Shown piece by piece: positions 55,659-64,000 of a stretch of DNA of 64,000 bases. Below the pieces are notes generated by a model that saw only the letters and a program-made list of their open reading frames with translations, made no database searches and was not told the DNA's origin. Positions within the stretch are counted from its first letter, which is position 1. Each line of letters opens with the position of its first letter. The position numbers were made by a program, and so were the translations under genes. The DNA is from Cellulomonas sp. Y8 (GTDB lineage Bacteria > Actinomycetota > Actinomycetes > Actinomycetales > Cellulomonadaceae), in contig NZ_CP041203.1 of NCBI RefSeq assembly GCF_008033115.1, forward strand, positions 1,984,001-2,048,000, read 5' to 3'.

Positions 55659-55919
55659 GTGAGCCAAGGCGACGAGCAGTACGTCGAGATCTGGGGCGAC
55701 CGCGTGTCGATGCGCGACCTGCTGCTGGCGCTCGCGGTCACCGCCGCCGCGACGGTCGGCGCCGTCGTCGTCGGGCGCGCCCTCGGCTCGTCCGAGTTCT
55801 TCTGGGGCCTCGGCGGCTCCGTCGTCGGGTTCGTCGCCGCGGTCGCGCTGATCCGGCCCAAGCGGGACGTGCGGATCGTCGCCGACGAGGACGTGGACGC
55901 GGGGCCGCCACCGGCCTGA
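55659..55919 (+). CDS. small two-segment membrane protein of unknown function
   Basis: An 86-residue protein with two membrane segments (LLLALAVTAAATVGAVVVG and FFWGLGGSVVGFVAAVALI) and a C-terminal charged tail. GGAGGAAC gives a strong start at GTG 55659, and a TAGGGT box lies upstream. It sits 94 bp before the TctA-like gene and may belong to the same unit. Its size and topology do not match TctB. No family recognised. Confidence 0.65.
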   Translation: MSQGDEQYVEIWGDRVSMRDLLLALAVTAAATVGAVVVGRALGSSEFFWGLGGSVVGFVAAVALIRPKRDVRIVADEDVDAGPPPA

Positions 55920-56013
55920 CGCCGCCCGCACCCCGCCGCGCGCACCCCCCGCGCGCCAGCCGCCGCGCCCGCCGCCACCCATCCGGACGGGCGCCCCGCA
56001 CCGAAAGACCTCC

Positions 56014-57366
56014 GTGGACCTCTCCCTGCTGCTGCCGATGGTCGCCGCCGCCCTCGCGGCCGTCGCGCTGTACACGCTGATCGGGTTCATCCCCGGCACC
56101 GACGAGACCTCGGTGCTGCTGCCCGTGACGCTCGCGCTCGTCCTGGCGGGCACGGACCCGCAGGTCGTGCTGGCGTTCTTCATCGCCGCGGTCGTGACGC
56201 TGAACCTCACGAACTCGATCCCGACGGCGCTCGTCGGGCTGCCCGGCGGCGTGCTCTCCGCGCCGATGATCGACCACGCCCTCCTGCTCAAGCGGGAAGG
56301 CCGCGCCGCGGAGACGATCCGCAAGATGGCGGCGGGGTCGGTGGTCGGCACGCTCATCTCGGTGCCGCTGGCGCTGCTCATCGCGAGCGCCATCACGCCG
56401 TTCGCCGACCAGCTCCGGGAGTACGGGGCGCTGCTGTTCGTCGGCGGCGCGGTGGTCCTGGCGCTGATCGGCAAGAACAAGGTGCTGTCGCTGCTGGCGA
56501 TCATCCCGCTCGGCCTGCTGTTCCAGGGCGTGCAGGCGCTGTACCGGCAGACCGGCGTGCTGCCCGAGGACGGCACGATCACGGTGTCGTTCTTCCTGTC
56601 GATCACGGCCGGCCCGCTGCTGCTCAGCCTGGCCACGCTGCTCAACCCGACGCTGCGCGCCGCGCTCCCCCGCGCCGGCCGCACGCCCGTCGTCATCACG
56701 CGGTCGGAGCTGAAGGGCGCCCCGCTGAGCCCGCGGCGCCTGCTGACCCGCGCCGAGCTCGGCGCCTCGGCCACCGTGTCCGCCGCGTCGACGCCGCTGT
56801 TCTTCCTCAGCCCGGTCGCGCTGACGCTGCTCATGGGTGAGGCGTCCGGCGCACGCGCCCAGCAGCCCGTCGAGCGGTCGTCCCGGGCGATCACGTCGAT
56901 GGCCGCGCTCGCGCACTCGACGTACCTGGCCGGCGTGATCATCCCGCTCCTCGCGGTCGGGCTGCCGCTGTCGCCCGTCGCCGTCGGCCCCGCGAACGCG
57001 CTGTTCAACGCGCCGCCCGTGCTCACGCTCGACAACAACCTGCACCAGCTGCTGTCGACGTCGCAGTTCGTGGTCGCGGTGGTGGTCGGCGGGGCGCTCG
57101 CCCTGGTGCTGTCCTACGTGCTGGCGGTCCGGTACTCGTTCCGGCTCACCGCGCTCGTGACCCGGTACGTGCCGCACGAGGCCGTGCTGGCGCTGTTCAT
57201 CGTGTTCGTCCTGCTCCTCGCCTACCTGGACGCGGGGCTCGTCAACGTCTTCGCCGTGCTGCTGGTCGGGCTGACCTGCGGCACGCTGAACCGGTTGGGC
57301 GTCAACTTCGGGGTGCAGTTCATGTCGCTGTACGCGGCCCCGTGGTTCGTGGCGCACCTGATGTGA
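56014..57366 (+). CDS. TctA-like permease (tripartite tricarboxylate transporter family)
   Basis: A 450-residue membrane protein with about 12 segments. The N terminus (IGFIPGTDETSVLLPVTLALVL) and LTNSIPTALVGLPGG resemble TctA repeats, and a second half (LSPVAVGPANALFNAPP) may be the matching repeat. No TctB or TctC gene is adjacent, so it is either a stand-alone carrier or uses partners elsewhere. Its stop overlaps the mevalonate kinase start by GTGA, which ties it to the mevalonate genes. Substrate is unknown; a link to mevalonate or a related acid is speculation. Confidence 0.75.
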   Translation: MDLSLLLPMVAAALAAVALYTLIGFIPGTDETSVLLPVTLALVLAGTDPQVVLAFFIAAVVTLNLTNSIPTALVGLPGGVLSAPMIDHALLLKREGRAAETIRKMAAGSVVGTLISVPLALLIASAITPFADQLREYGALLFVGGAVVLALIGKNKVLSLLAIIPLGLLFQGVQALYRQTGVLPEDGTITVSFFLSITAGPLLLSLATLLNPTLRAALPRAGRTPVVITRSELKGAPLSPRRLLTRAELGASATVSAASTPLFFLSPVALTLLMGEASGARAQQPVERSSRAITSMAALAHSTYLAGVIIPLLAVGLPLSPVAVGPANALFNAPPVLTLDNNLHQLLSTSQFVVAVVVGGALALVLSYVLAVRYSFRLTALVTRYVPHEAVLALFIVFVLLLAYLDAGLVNVFAVLLVGLTCGTLNRLGVNFGVQFMSLYAAPWFVAHLM

Positions 57367-58385
57367 GGAGTCGGACCATCTCGAGCTCGAACCCGCGCAG
57401 CACCGGCCCGGGCGCCCCGCGCGCCACCGGGACGGGGCACACCCGCGCGAAGGCGATCCTGGTCGGCGAGCACGCCGTCGTGTACGGCGAGCCCGCGATC
57501 GCGCTGCCGCTCGCCAGCCTCCCGATGCGCGCCGTCGCCCGGCGCGAGGAGGGGCCGCTGTCGCTCGAGTCCGTGCTGTACTCCGGCGCGCTGTCCGACG
57601 CCCCCGAGCAGCTCGCCGCCCCGGTCGCCGCCGTCGAGGCCACGCTCGACCACCTCGGCCTGCCGCACCGGGACGTCGTGCTGTCCACGGAGTCGACGAT
57701 CCCCGCCGCCCGCGGGCTCGGCTCCAGCGCCGCCACCGCCGGGGCGCTCGCGCTCGCGCTGGCGGACCTCGCCGGCCGCACGCTGACCCCGCAGGAGCAC
57801 TTCGACCTCGTCCAGGTCGGCGAGCGGGTGGCGCACGGCAACCCCAGCGGGCTGGACGCCCGCACCACCGCCTCCACGGAGCCGGTGTGGTTCCAGGCCG
57901 GCGAGATCCGGCCGCTCGACCTGGCCCTGCGCGCGCACCTCGTGGTCGCCGACACCGGCGTGCACGGGCGGACCCGGGTCGCGGTCGCCGACGTCCGGTC
58001 GTTCCGGGACCGGCACCCGGCCCGCGGGTCGGAGCTGATCGCGGAGCTCGGGGCGATCACCCGGGACGTCGTCGACGACCTGGCCCTCGACCGACCCGCG
58101 GAGCTGGGCGCCCGGATGACCCGCGCGCACGGCGCCCTCGCGGAGCTCGGCGTCTCCTCCCCCGAGCTGGACCGCCTGGTCGGCGCGGCCCTCGCGGCCG
58201 GGGCGCTGGGCGCCAAGCTGACGGGCGGTGGCCAGGGCGGATGCATGCTGGCGCTCGCGGCCGACGCGGCCTCCGCTGGTACGATCGCCGCTGCCCTGCG
58301 CCGCGCGGGAGCGGCGCGCACGTGGCTGCACCGGACCGACGCGCGGCGCCCCGCCGCCCCCTCCGCCCAGGTGCCCCTCGGATGA
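57363..58385 (+). CDS. mvk: mevalonate kinase
   Basis: A 340-residue GHMP kinase that phosphorylates mevalonate using ATP. Motif 1 is KAILVGEHAVVYG, motif 2 PAARGLGSSAATA, and motif 3 KLTGGGQGGCM. The first step of the lower mevalonate pathway. GTG at 57363 overlaps the TctA-like stop by GTGA. Odd point: GAGGAG (57365-57370) is placed ideally for an ATC at 57378, so the true initiation codon needs checking. The next gene overlaps by ATGA. Confidence 0.92.
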   Translation: MRSRTISSSNPRSTGPGAPRATGTGHTRAKAILVGEHAVVYGEPAIALPLASLPMRAVARREEGPLSLESVLYSGALSDAPEQLAAPVAAVEATLDHLGLPHRDVVLSTESTIPAARGLGSSAATAGALALALADLAGRTLTPQEHFDLVQVGERVAHGNPSGLDARTTASTEPVWFQAGEIRPLDLALRAHLVVADTGVHGRTRVAVADVRSFRDRHPARGSELIAELGAITRDVVDDLALDRPAELGARMTRAHGALAELGVSSPELDRLVGAALAAGALGAKLTGGGQGGCMLALAADAASAGTIAAALRRAGAARTWLHRTDARRPAAPSAQVPLG

Positions 58386-59377
58386 CTGACTCCGCGACCG
58401 CCGTCGCGCACGCGAACATCGCGCTCGCCAAGTACTGGGGCAAGCGCGACGAGGCCCTGGCGCTGCCCGCGACGTCCAGCCTCTCGCTGACGCTCGACGC
58501 GTTCCACGCGACGACCACCGTGACGCTCGACCCCGCCGCGTCGGAGGACTCCGGCGCGCTCGACGGCCGGCTGATGTCGGACGGCGAGGTCGTGCGGGTC
58601 CGGCGGTTCCTCGACCTGGTGCGCTCGCTCGCCGGCTCGTCCGTGCACGCCTCGGTCACGTCCGTCTCGACCGTGCCGACCGGTGCGGGCCTCGCGTCGT
58701 CCGCGAGCGGGTTCGCCGCGCTCGCCGGGGCCGCGGCCGCCGCGTACGGGCTCGACCTCGACGCCCGCGCGCTCTCCCGGCTGGCCCGCCGCGGCTCCGG
58801 GTCGGCGGCGCGCTCGGTCTTCGGCGGCCTGGTGGTCTGGCACGCGGGCACCGACGACGCCTCGTCGTTCGCCGAGCCCGTGCCGGGCGGCGAGGCGGGC
58901 GGTCCCCTCGACCCGGCGATGGCCGTGGTCGTGCTCGACGCCGGGCCCAAGTCGATCTCGTCGCGCGAGGCCATGCGCCGCACCGTCGAGACCTCTCCGT
59001 TCTTCCCGTCCTGGACCGGGTCGACCGAGGTCGACGTCGCGCTCATGCTCGACGCCGTGCGCGCCGGCGACCTGCCGACCCTGGGCGCGCTGGCCGAGTC
59101 GAACGCCCTGCGGATGCACGCGACGATGCTCGGCGCGCGCCCGCCGGTCCGGTACTGGACCGCGCACACCGTCGGCGTGCTCGACCAGGTGCAGGCGCTG
59201 CGCGCCGACGGCCTGCCGTGCTGGGCGACCATCGACGCGGGCCCGAATGTCAAGGTGCTGTGCGCCGGGCGCGACCTCCCGGCCGTCGCCGAGGCGCTGT
59301 CCGAGGGCGGCACCCGCCACGTGGTGACCGCGCGCCCCGGGCCGGACCTGCGCGTGACGACGGGAGGTGCCGCGTGA
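58382..59377 (+). CDS. mvaD: diphosphomevalonate decarboxylase
   Basis: A 331-residue GHMP enzyme that decarboxylates diphosphomevalonate to isopentenyl diphosphate with ATP. It shows AHANIALAKYWGKRD at the start, GAGLASSASGFAALAGAA (phosphate loop), GSGSAARSVFGG, and WATIDAGPNVKVLC in the C-terminal half. All are family hallmarks. ATGA overlap with mvk and GTGA with the phosphomevalonate kinase gene. Confidence 0.95.
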   Translation: MTDSATAVAHANIALAKYWGKRDEALALPATSSLSLTLDAFHATTTVTLDPAASEDSGALDGRLMSDGEVVRVRRFLDLVRSLAGSSVHASVTSVSTVPTGAGLASSASGFAALAGAAAAAYGLDLDARALSRLARRGSGSAARSVFGGLVVWHAGTDDASSFAEPVPGGEAGGPLDPAMAVVVLDAGPKSISSREAMRRTVETSPFFPSWTGSTEVDVALMLDAVRAGDLPTLGALAESNALRMHATMLGARPPVRYWTAHTVGVLDQVQALRADGLPCWATIDAGPNVKVLCAGRDLPAVAEALSEGGTRHVVTARPGPDLRVTTGGAA

Positions 59378-60498
59378 CCGCGCTCGAGGCCATCGAGGTC
59401 AGCGCCCCCGGCAAGCTGTTCGTCGCCGGCGAGTACGCCGTGGTCGAGGCCGGGTACCCCGCGGTGCTCGTCGCCGTCGACCGGCACGTGACCGTCCGGC
59501 TGGCGCGCGCCGAGGGCGCCGGGTCCATCGCGTCCGACCAGTACGGCCGGCTGCCCGTCGTGTGGCGGCGGGACGGCGGCCGGGTCGTGCTCGACCACGA
59601 CAGCCGCCCGTTCGACTACGTGCTCGCGGCGATCGACGTGGTGGAGCGGTTCGCCGCGGAGCAGGGCCGCGAGCTCGGCTTCTACGACATCACGATCACC
59701 TCCGAGCTCGACGACCAGTCGGGCCGGAAGTTCGGCCTCGGGTCGTCGGCGGCCGTCACCGCCGCGACCGTGCGGGCGCTCGACCGGTTCTACGCGCTCG
59801 ACCTGCCGACCGACCGGCTGCTGCGGCTCGCGCTGCTCGCGACGGTCGCGGTGAACCCGATGGGCTCCGGCGGCGACGTCGCGGCGAGCCTGTACGGCGG
59901 GTGGATCCGGTACGCCGCGCTCGACCGCGACTGGCTGCGCACCGCCCAGGCCGCCGCCGAGTCCTCGGGCGCCCGGCGGCCCCTGTCCGCGCTGCTCGAC
60001 GCCGACTGGCCCGGCCTGTCCGTCCGACGGCTCCCGACGCCCCGCACCATGCGGCTCGTCGTCGGCTGGACCGGCGTCCCGGCGTCGACCACCCGGCTGG
60101 TCGAGCGGATGCAGTCCCGCAAGGGCGCCGCCGAGGCCCACTACCCCGACTTCCTCGCCGCCTCCCGGGAGTGCGTGGACGCGCTGGCCGACGCCATCGA
60201 GCGCGACGACGCCCCCGCCGCGAAGGCGCAGATCCACCGCGCGCGCGGGCTGCTGACCTCGCTGGCCCGCGCCGCCGGCGTCGACATCGAGACCCCCGCG
60301 CTGCGCACGCTGTGCGAGACGGCCGAGAGCGTCGGCGCGGCGGCGAAGTCGTCGGGCGCGGGCGGCGGCGACTGCGGCATCGTGCTCGTCGACGCCGACA
60401 CCGACCTCGAGCCGATGCTGCGCGACTGGGCGCTGTCCGACGTGCGGCACCTGTCCCTGCGGGTCCAGCAGCCGTGCGACGCCGAGGACGTGCGATGA
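59374..60498 (+). CDS. phosphomevalonate kinase
   Basis: A 374-residue GHMP kinase making diphosphomevalonate. Motifs are APGKLFVAGEYAVVEAGYPAVL (split across strands 1-2), KFGLGSSAAVTAATV, and KSSGAGGGDCGI near the end. It is of the bacterial type found in Gram-positive mvk-mvaD-pmk-fni clusters. GTG at 59374 overlaps mvaD by GTGA. Downstream fni overlaps by ATGA. Confidence 0.95.
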   Translation: MTALEAIEVSAPGKLFVAGEYAVVEAGYPAVLVAVDRHVTVRLARAEGAGSIASDQYGRLPVVWRRDGGRVVLDHDSRPFDYVLAAIDVVERFAAEQGRELGFYDITITSELDDQSGRKFGLGSSAAVTAATVRALDRFYALDLPTDRLLRLALLATVAVNPMGSGGDVAASLYGGWIRYAALDRDWLRTAQAAAESSGARRPLSALLDADWPGLSVRRLPTPRTMRLVVGWTGVPASTTRLVERMQSRKGAAEAHYPDFLAASRECVDALADAIERDDAPAAKAQIHRARGLLTSLARAAGVDIETPALRTLCETAESVGAAAKSSGAGGGDCGIVLVDADTDLEPMLRDWALSDVRHLSLRVQQPCDAEDVR

Positions 60499-61625
60499 CC
60501 CGCGACGACGTCCCCCTGTCGGGCCAGGACCAGCCCGTCGGCGACGCCGACGTGGCGACGCCGGCCGAGCAGGACGCGCGCCGCAAGGACGACCACGTCC
60601 GCCTGGCCGTCGCCCAGCACGCCGAGCCCGGCCCGAGCGACTTCGACCACGTCCGCCCGATGAACCACCCGCTCGCCGCGGGCGACCGGGCGCAGGTGTC
60701 GCTGCGGGCCACCGGTCGGGTGCTGGACTGGCCGGTGCCGCTCTACATCAACGGCATGACGGGCGGCACCGCGCACACCGCGACGATCAACCGCGCCCTC
60801 GCGGTCGCCGCGCGGGAGACCGGCGTCCCGATCGCGTCCGGCTCCACCGGGATCCTGCACCGCGAGCCTGCCGCGATCCCGTCGTTCCGGGTGCTGCGCG
60901 ACCTCAACCCGGACGGCTTCGTGCTGGCGAACGTCAACGCCAACCTCACGCCCGCCCAGGCGCGCCGCTCGGTCGAGATCCTCGGCGCCGACGGCCTCCA
61001 GGTGCACGTGAACCCCGCGCAGGAGATCGTCATGCCCGAGGGCGACCGCGACTTCACGCGCTGGGCCGACAACATCGCGGCCATCGTCGACGGCGTGGAC
61101 GTCCCCGTGGTCGTCAAGGAGGTCGGCGCCGGCATGAGCCGCGGCACCGTCGAGCGGCTGCGCGACCTCGGCGTCGCCGCAGTCGACGTCTCCGGCCGCG
61201 GCGGCACCGACTTCACCGCGATCGAGTCCGCGCGCCGCACCGACGGCGGCATGGACTACCTGGCCTCGTGGGGCCAGTCCGCCGTCGAGGGTCTGCTCGA
61301 CGCCTCGTCGGTCGACGGGGTCGACCTCCTGGCGTCCGGCGGCGTGCGACACCCGCTCGACGTCGTGCGCGCGCTCGCGCTCGGTGCCACGGCGGTCGGT
61401 GTCGCGGGCGGGTTCCTCCGCACGCTGCTCACCGACGGCGAGGCCGCCCTGGTCGCCCGCATCGAGTCCTGGCTGACCCAGGTCGGCGACATCATGACGC
61501 TGCTCGGCGCCCGCTCCGTCGCCGACCTCCGGCACGTGGACCTGCTGCTGACCGGCCCGGTGCGCGAGTTCTGCGACCTCCGCGGCGTCGACGCCCGCGC
61601 GTTCGCCCGCCGCAGCGGTCTCTGA
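60495..61625 (+). CDS. fni: type 2 isopentenyl-diphosphate delta-isomerase
   Basis: A 376-residue FMN-dependent isomerase converting IPP and DMAPP. The family opening RKDDHVRLA is present, as are YINGMTGGT, ASGSTGILHREP, QVHVNPAQE, VVVKEVGAGMS, SGRGGTDFTAIE and LLASGGVRHPLDVVRALALGA for flavin and substrate. It ends the mevalonate operon; the upper genes (HMG-CoA synthase and reductase) are not in this window. A repeat-filled spacer follows. Confidence 0.96.
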   Translation: MTRDDVPLSGQDQPVGDADVATPAEQDARRKDDHVRLAVAQHAEPGPSDFDHVRPMNHPLAAGDRAQVSLRATGRVLDWPVPLYINGMTGGTAHTATINRALAVAARETGVPIASGSTGILHREPAAIPSFRVLRDLNPDGFVLANVNANLTPAQARRSVEILGADGLQVHVNPAQEIVMPEGDRDFTRWADNIAAIVDGVDVPVVVKEVGAGMSRGTVERLRDLGVAAVDVSGRGGTDFTAIESARRTDGGMDYLASWGQSAVEGLLDASSVDGVDLLASGGVRHPLDVVRALALGATAVGVAGGFLRTLLTDGEAALVARIESWLTQVGDIMTLLGARSVADLRHVDLLLTGPVREFCDLRGVDARAFARRSGL

Positions 61626-61688
61626 CCCCCCGGGCCGCCGCGCCCGCACTGCACCCCACCCCGGCCCGGCCGGCGCTCCGCGCCCCGC

Positions 61689-61835
61689 GTGCGTACACGG
61701 CGCACCCCAGCGGAGTCGGCTCCCATCCCGAGAGTGCGTACACGGCGCACCCCAGCGAAGCCGACCCCCATCCCGAGAGTGCGTACACGGCGCACCCCAG
61801 CGAAGCCGACCCCCATCCCGAGAGTGCGTACACGG
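61689..61835. repeat. 45-bp tandem repeat (three full units plus a partial)
   Basis: Units start at 61689, 61734, 61779 and 61824, with an exact period of 45. Units 2 and 3 are identical except at the junctions; unit 1 has three or four changes; unit 4 is cut after 12-14 bases. Each unit begins GTGCGTACACGGCGCAC, with short inverted arms GTGCG/CGCAC. Confidence 0.9.
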
Positions 61836-62124
61836 TGTCGTGCAGCGCGGGCGGACGGCACCCTGCCCACGGGCAGCCTCGGCGCGGCGGTACCGGGTCC
61901 GTTCTCCGCGTGCGTCCACCGTGTCACCCCAAGTCGTCGAGGAACCCGTGAGCTCGCGCTCGTGTGCACGGCGCTCACTGCGTACCTCGTGTACTCGCGC
62001 CCAGAATGAACTTCGCGTCCGCCAGATCACGCCGCGTACACGGTGCACCCGCCAGCGGACGCGAGCGCCACCAGCAGTGGCGAATCCGCCTGGGGACGAC
62101 CGCCGTGACGCCGCTCCCGGGCCC

Positions 62125-62130
62125 TAGCGT
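62125..62130 (+). promoter_or_regulatory. -10 box (TAGCGT) of a probable leaderless antitoxin mRNA
   Basis: TAGCGT is followed by exactly 6 nt and the ATG at 62137. No Shine-Dalgarno. Confidence 0.45.
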
Positions 62131-62136
62131 CGAGGC

Positions 62137-62436
62137 ATGCACACGATCACGAGAGAAGCGACGGCGCGGGAGTTCCGGACCCACCTCGCGTCCATGGTGA
62201 ACGAGGTGGCGTTCGGGCACGGGCGCGTGGGGCTGTGGCGCTACGGCGAGCTCGTCGCGGTCCTCATCGGCGTCGACGACTTCCGGCTGCTCCGCCGGCT
62301 CGAGGACGACCCCGGCGCACGCGAGGTCGAGACGCTCGACGAGTGGGCCGCGCGCATCCGGGCGTCCCCCGACACCGGCACCGACCAGCCGCCCATCGGG
62401 ACCTCGGTCCCCGCGGAATACCCCCAGGGGGTATAG
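62137..62436 (+). CDS. Phd/YefM-type antitoxin-like protein without a toxin
   Basis: A 99-residue protein. The N-terminal half has the Phd/YefM pattern: ITREATAREFRTHLASMVNEVAFGHGRVGLWRYGELVAVLIGVDDFRLLRRL, split as two strands and helices. The C-terminal tail (about 60-99) would normally bind a RelE or Doc toxin. No toxin gene lies on either side; the downstream genes are copper genes. The stop codon TAG overlaps the CsoR box and the -10 of csoR. It is either an orphan regulator or a remnant of a toxin-antitoxin pair. Confidence 0.78.
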   Translation: MHTITREATAREFRTHLASMVNEVAFGHGRVGLWRYGELVAVLIGVDDFRLLRRLEDDPGAREVETLDEWAARIRASPDTGTDQPPIGTSVPAEYPQGV

Positions 62437-62439
62437 CGT
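62418..62439 (+). promoter_or_regulatory. CsoR operator and csoR promoter
   Basis: ATACCCCCAGGGGGTAT (62418-62434) is a perfect palindrome around a central A and matches the CsoR consensus. It overlaps the last codons of the antitoxin gene and the edge of a -10 box TAGCGT (62434-62439). Copper-free CsoR would repress csoR-copZ-copA here. Confidence 0.88.
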
Positions 62440-62486
62440 TCCACTCGTGACGGGGTGCGGTCGCGCCTCGCCTGGAGGGAGCGGAC

Positions 62487-62768
62487 ATGCACGGGTACAG
62501 CGGCGACAAGGACGACTACCTCAAGCGCCTCAAGCGCATCGAGGGGCAGGTCCGCGGCATCGCGCGCATGGTCGACGAGGACGTCTACTGCATCGACGTC
62601 CTGACCCAGGTCGCCGCCGTGACCAAGGCGCTGCAGGCCGTCAGCATCGGCCTCGTCGAGGACCACCTGGGCCACTGCGTCGTCGACGCGGCCCGGCAGT
62701 CCGAGGAGGCCGGCGCCGAGAAGGTCCGCGAGGCCTCCGAGGCCATCGCCCGGCTCGTCCGCTCCTGA
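62487..62768 (+). CDS. csoR: copper-sensing repressor CsoR
   Basis: A 93-residue four-helix DUF156 regulator. The Cu(I) ligands are C35 (VYCIDVLTQ), H60 and C64 (DHLGHC), the C-H-C set that defines CsoR. The N-terminal KRLKRIEGQVRGIARMV carries DNA-contacting basic residues. GGAGGGA precedes the ATG. It is the first gene of the copper operon and has its own operator upstream. Confidence 0.96.
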   Translation: MHGYSGDKDDYLKRLKRIEGQVRGIARMVDEDVYCIDVLTQVAAVTKALQAVSIGLVEDHLGHCVVDAARQSEEAGAEKVREASEAIARLVRS

Positions 62769-62800
62769 CCCCCCGACCCGCATCGCGAGAGGAACCACCC

Positions 62801-63030
62801 ATGAGCCAGACCACCAGCTTCGCCGTCGACGGCATGACCTGCGGCAACTGCGTCCGCCACGTCACCGAGGAGCTCACCGCGCTGCCCGGCGTGACCGACG
62901 TGCAGGTCGACCTGGTCGCAGGCGGGTCGTCGCCCGTCATCGTCACCTCGGACGCACCGCTCACCGACGAGGCGATCGCCGCCGCCGTCGACGAGGCCGG
63001 CTACGCCGTCACCCCGCGGAAGTCGCTGCT

Positions 63031-63034
<4 letters not shown>
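62801..63034 (+). CDS. copZ: copper chaperone CopZ (heavy-metal-associated domain)
   Basis: A 77-residue single HMA domain with the Cu(I) motif GMTCGNC. It passes copper to CopA. GAGAGGAACC precedes the ATG, 32 bp after csoR. Its stop overlaps the copA start by GTGA. Confidence 0.94.

Positions 63035-64000
<966 letters not shown>

Larger units (their letters stand above)
61626..62136. other. 511-bp gene-free spacer with tandem and scattered repeats
   Basis: No convincing gene. It holds the 45-bp tandem array at 61689-61835 and related stray pieces with GTACACGGTGCACC near 62035. Reading frames through it give low-complexity, unfamiliar peptides in all frames. The start of the antitoxin promoter lies at its right end. 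Confidence 0.7.

Noticed and set aside
61492..61833. Minus-strand peptide of 15-residue repeats with a cysteine per unit (VYALSGWGSASLGCA)
   Set aside because: The 45-bp period leaves every frame open; there is no ribosome site or codon evidence for translation.
61689..61835. Repeat array considered as a CRISPR
   Set aside because: Units are directly joined with no unique spacers, and no cas genes are present.

Overview
This window is a very high-GC actinobacterial chromosome segment. Secreted and intracellular glycoside hydrolases (GH53, GH1, GH43), an LAxTG cell-wall sorting signal, an F420-type oxidoreductase, DtxR/IdeR, CsoR and HxlR type control sites and a lower mevalonate operon suggest a Cellulomonas-like member of the Micrococcales. 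That placement is inference, not a database match. Coding density is above 90 percent. No rRNA, tRNA, CRISPR array or insertion sequence was recognised.

Layout. 1-5.1 kb: permease, nucleotidyltransferase, PPK2 kinase, acetyltransferases and a small HATPase protein. 5.1-8.4 kb: an anchored endo-galactanase behind two LacI-type operators, then a proline-rich membrane protein. 8.4-10.6 kb: an ABC-F protein and a DUF3817 protein whose tail is a 15-bp tandem repeat. 10.7-20.4 kb, all minus strand: a nitrite island, with a regulator, a membrane protein and a membrane-cupredoxin-NirK fusion broken by one base, next to nirB-nirD-cobA/cysG-cbiX (assimilatory nitrite reductase plus siroheme synthesis). 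20.4-27.6 kb: housekeeping and uncharacterised genes. 27.7-34.4 kb: a LacI-controlled sugar ABC transporter with GH1 and a frameshifted GH43. 34.5-39.7 kb: nhaA, then a coupled set of OmpA-type repeat lipoprotein, DUF3060 lipoprotein, DUF4190 membrane protein, response regulator and histidine kinase. 39.8-47.1 kb: small membrane proteins, a choloylglycine-hydrolase-like enzyme, iron genes (siderophore-interacting protein with an IdeR box; ferritin-like/VIT1 protein), a phage-derived domain, and a qorB/qorR-like pair. 47.2-55.4 kb: FKBP lipoprotein, EF-G-like GTPase, aldo-keto reductase/MerR pair, DoxX-like protein, methyltransferase, YciO, uracil-DNA glycosylase and a dehydrogenase. 55.7-61.6 kb: TctA-like permease translationally coupled to mvk-mvaD-pmk-fni, which convert mevalonate to IPP/DMAPP. 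61.6-64 kb: 45-bp tandem repeats, an orphan Phd-type antitoxin, then csoR-copZ-copA copper resistance; copA runs off the right edge.

Two organisational habits recur. Fourteen gene pairs overlap by exactly four bases (eleven GTGA, three ATGA). At least ten genes have a TAnnnT box 6-8 nt before the start codon and no Shine-Dalgarno, which points to leaderless mRNAs. Two genes (NirK fusion and GH43) carry an apparent one-base insertion in a G tract; in each, removing one base restores a full-length frame.
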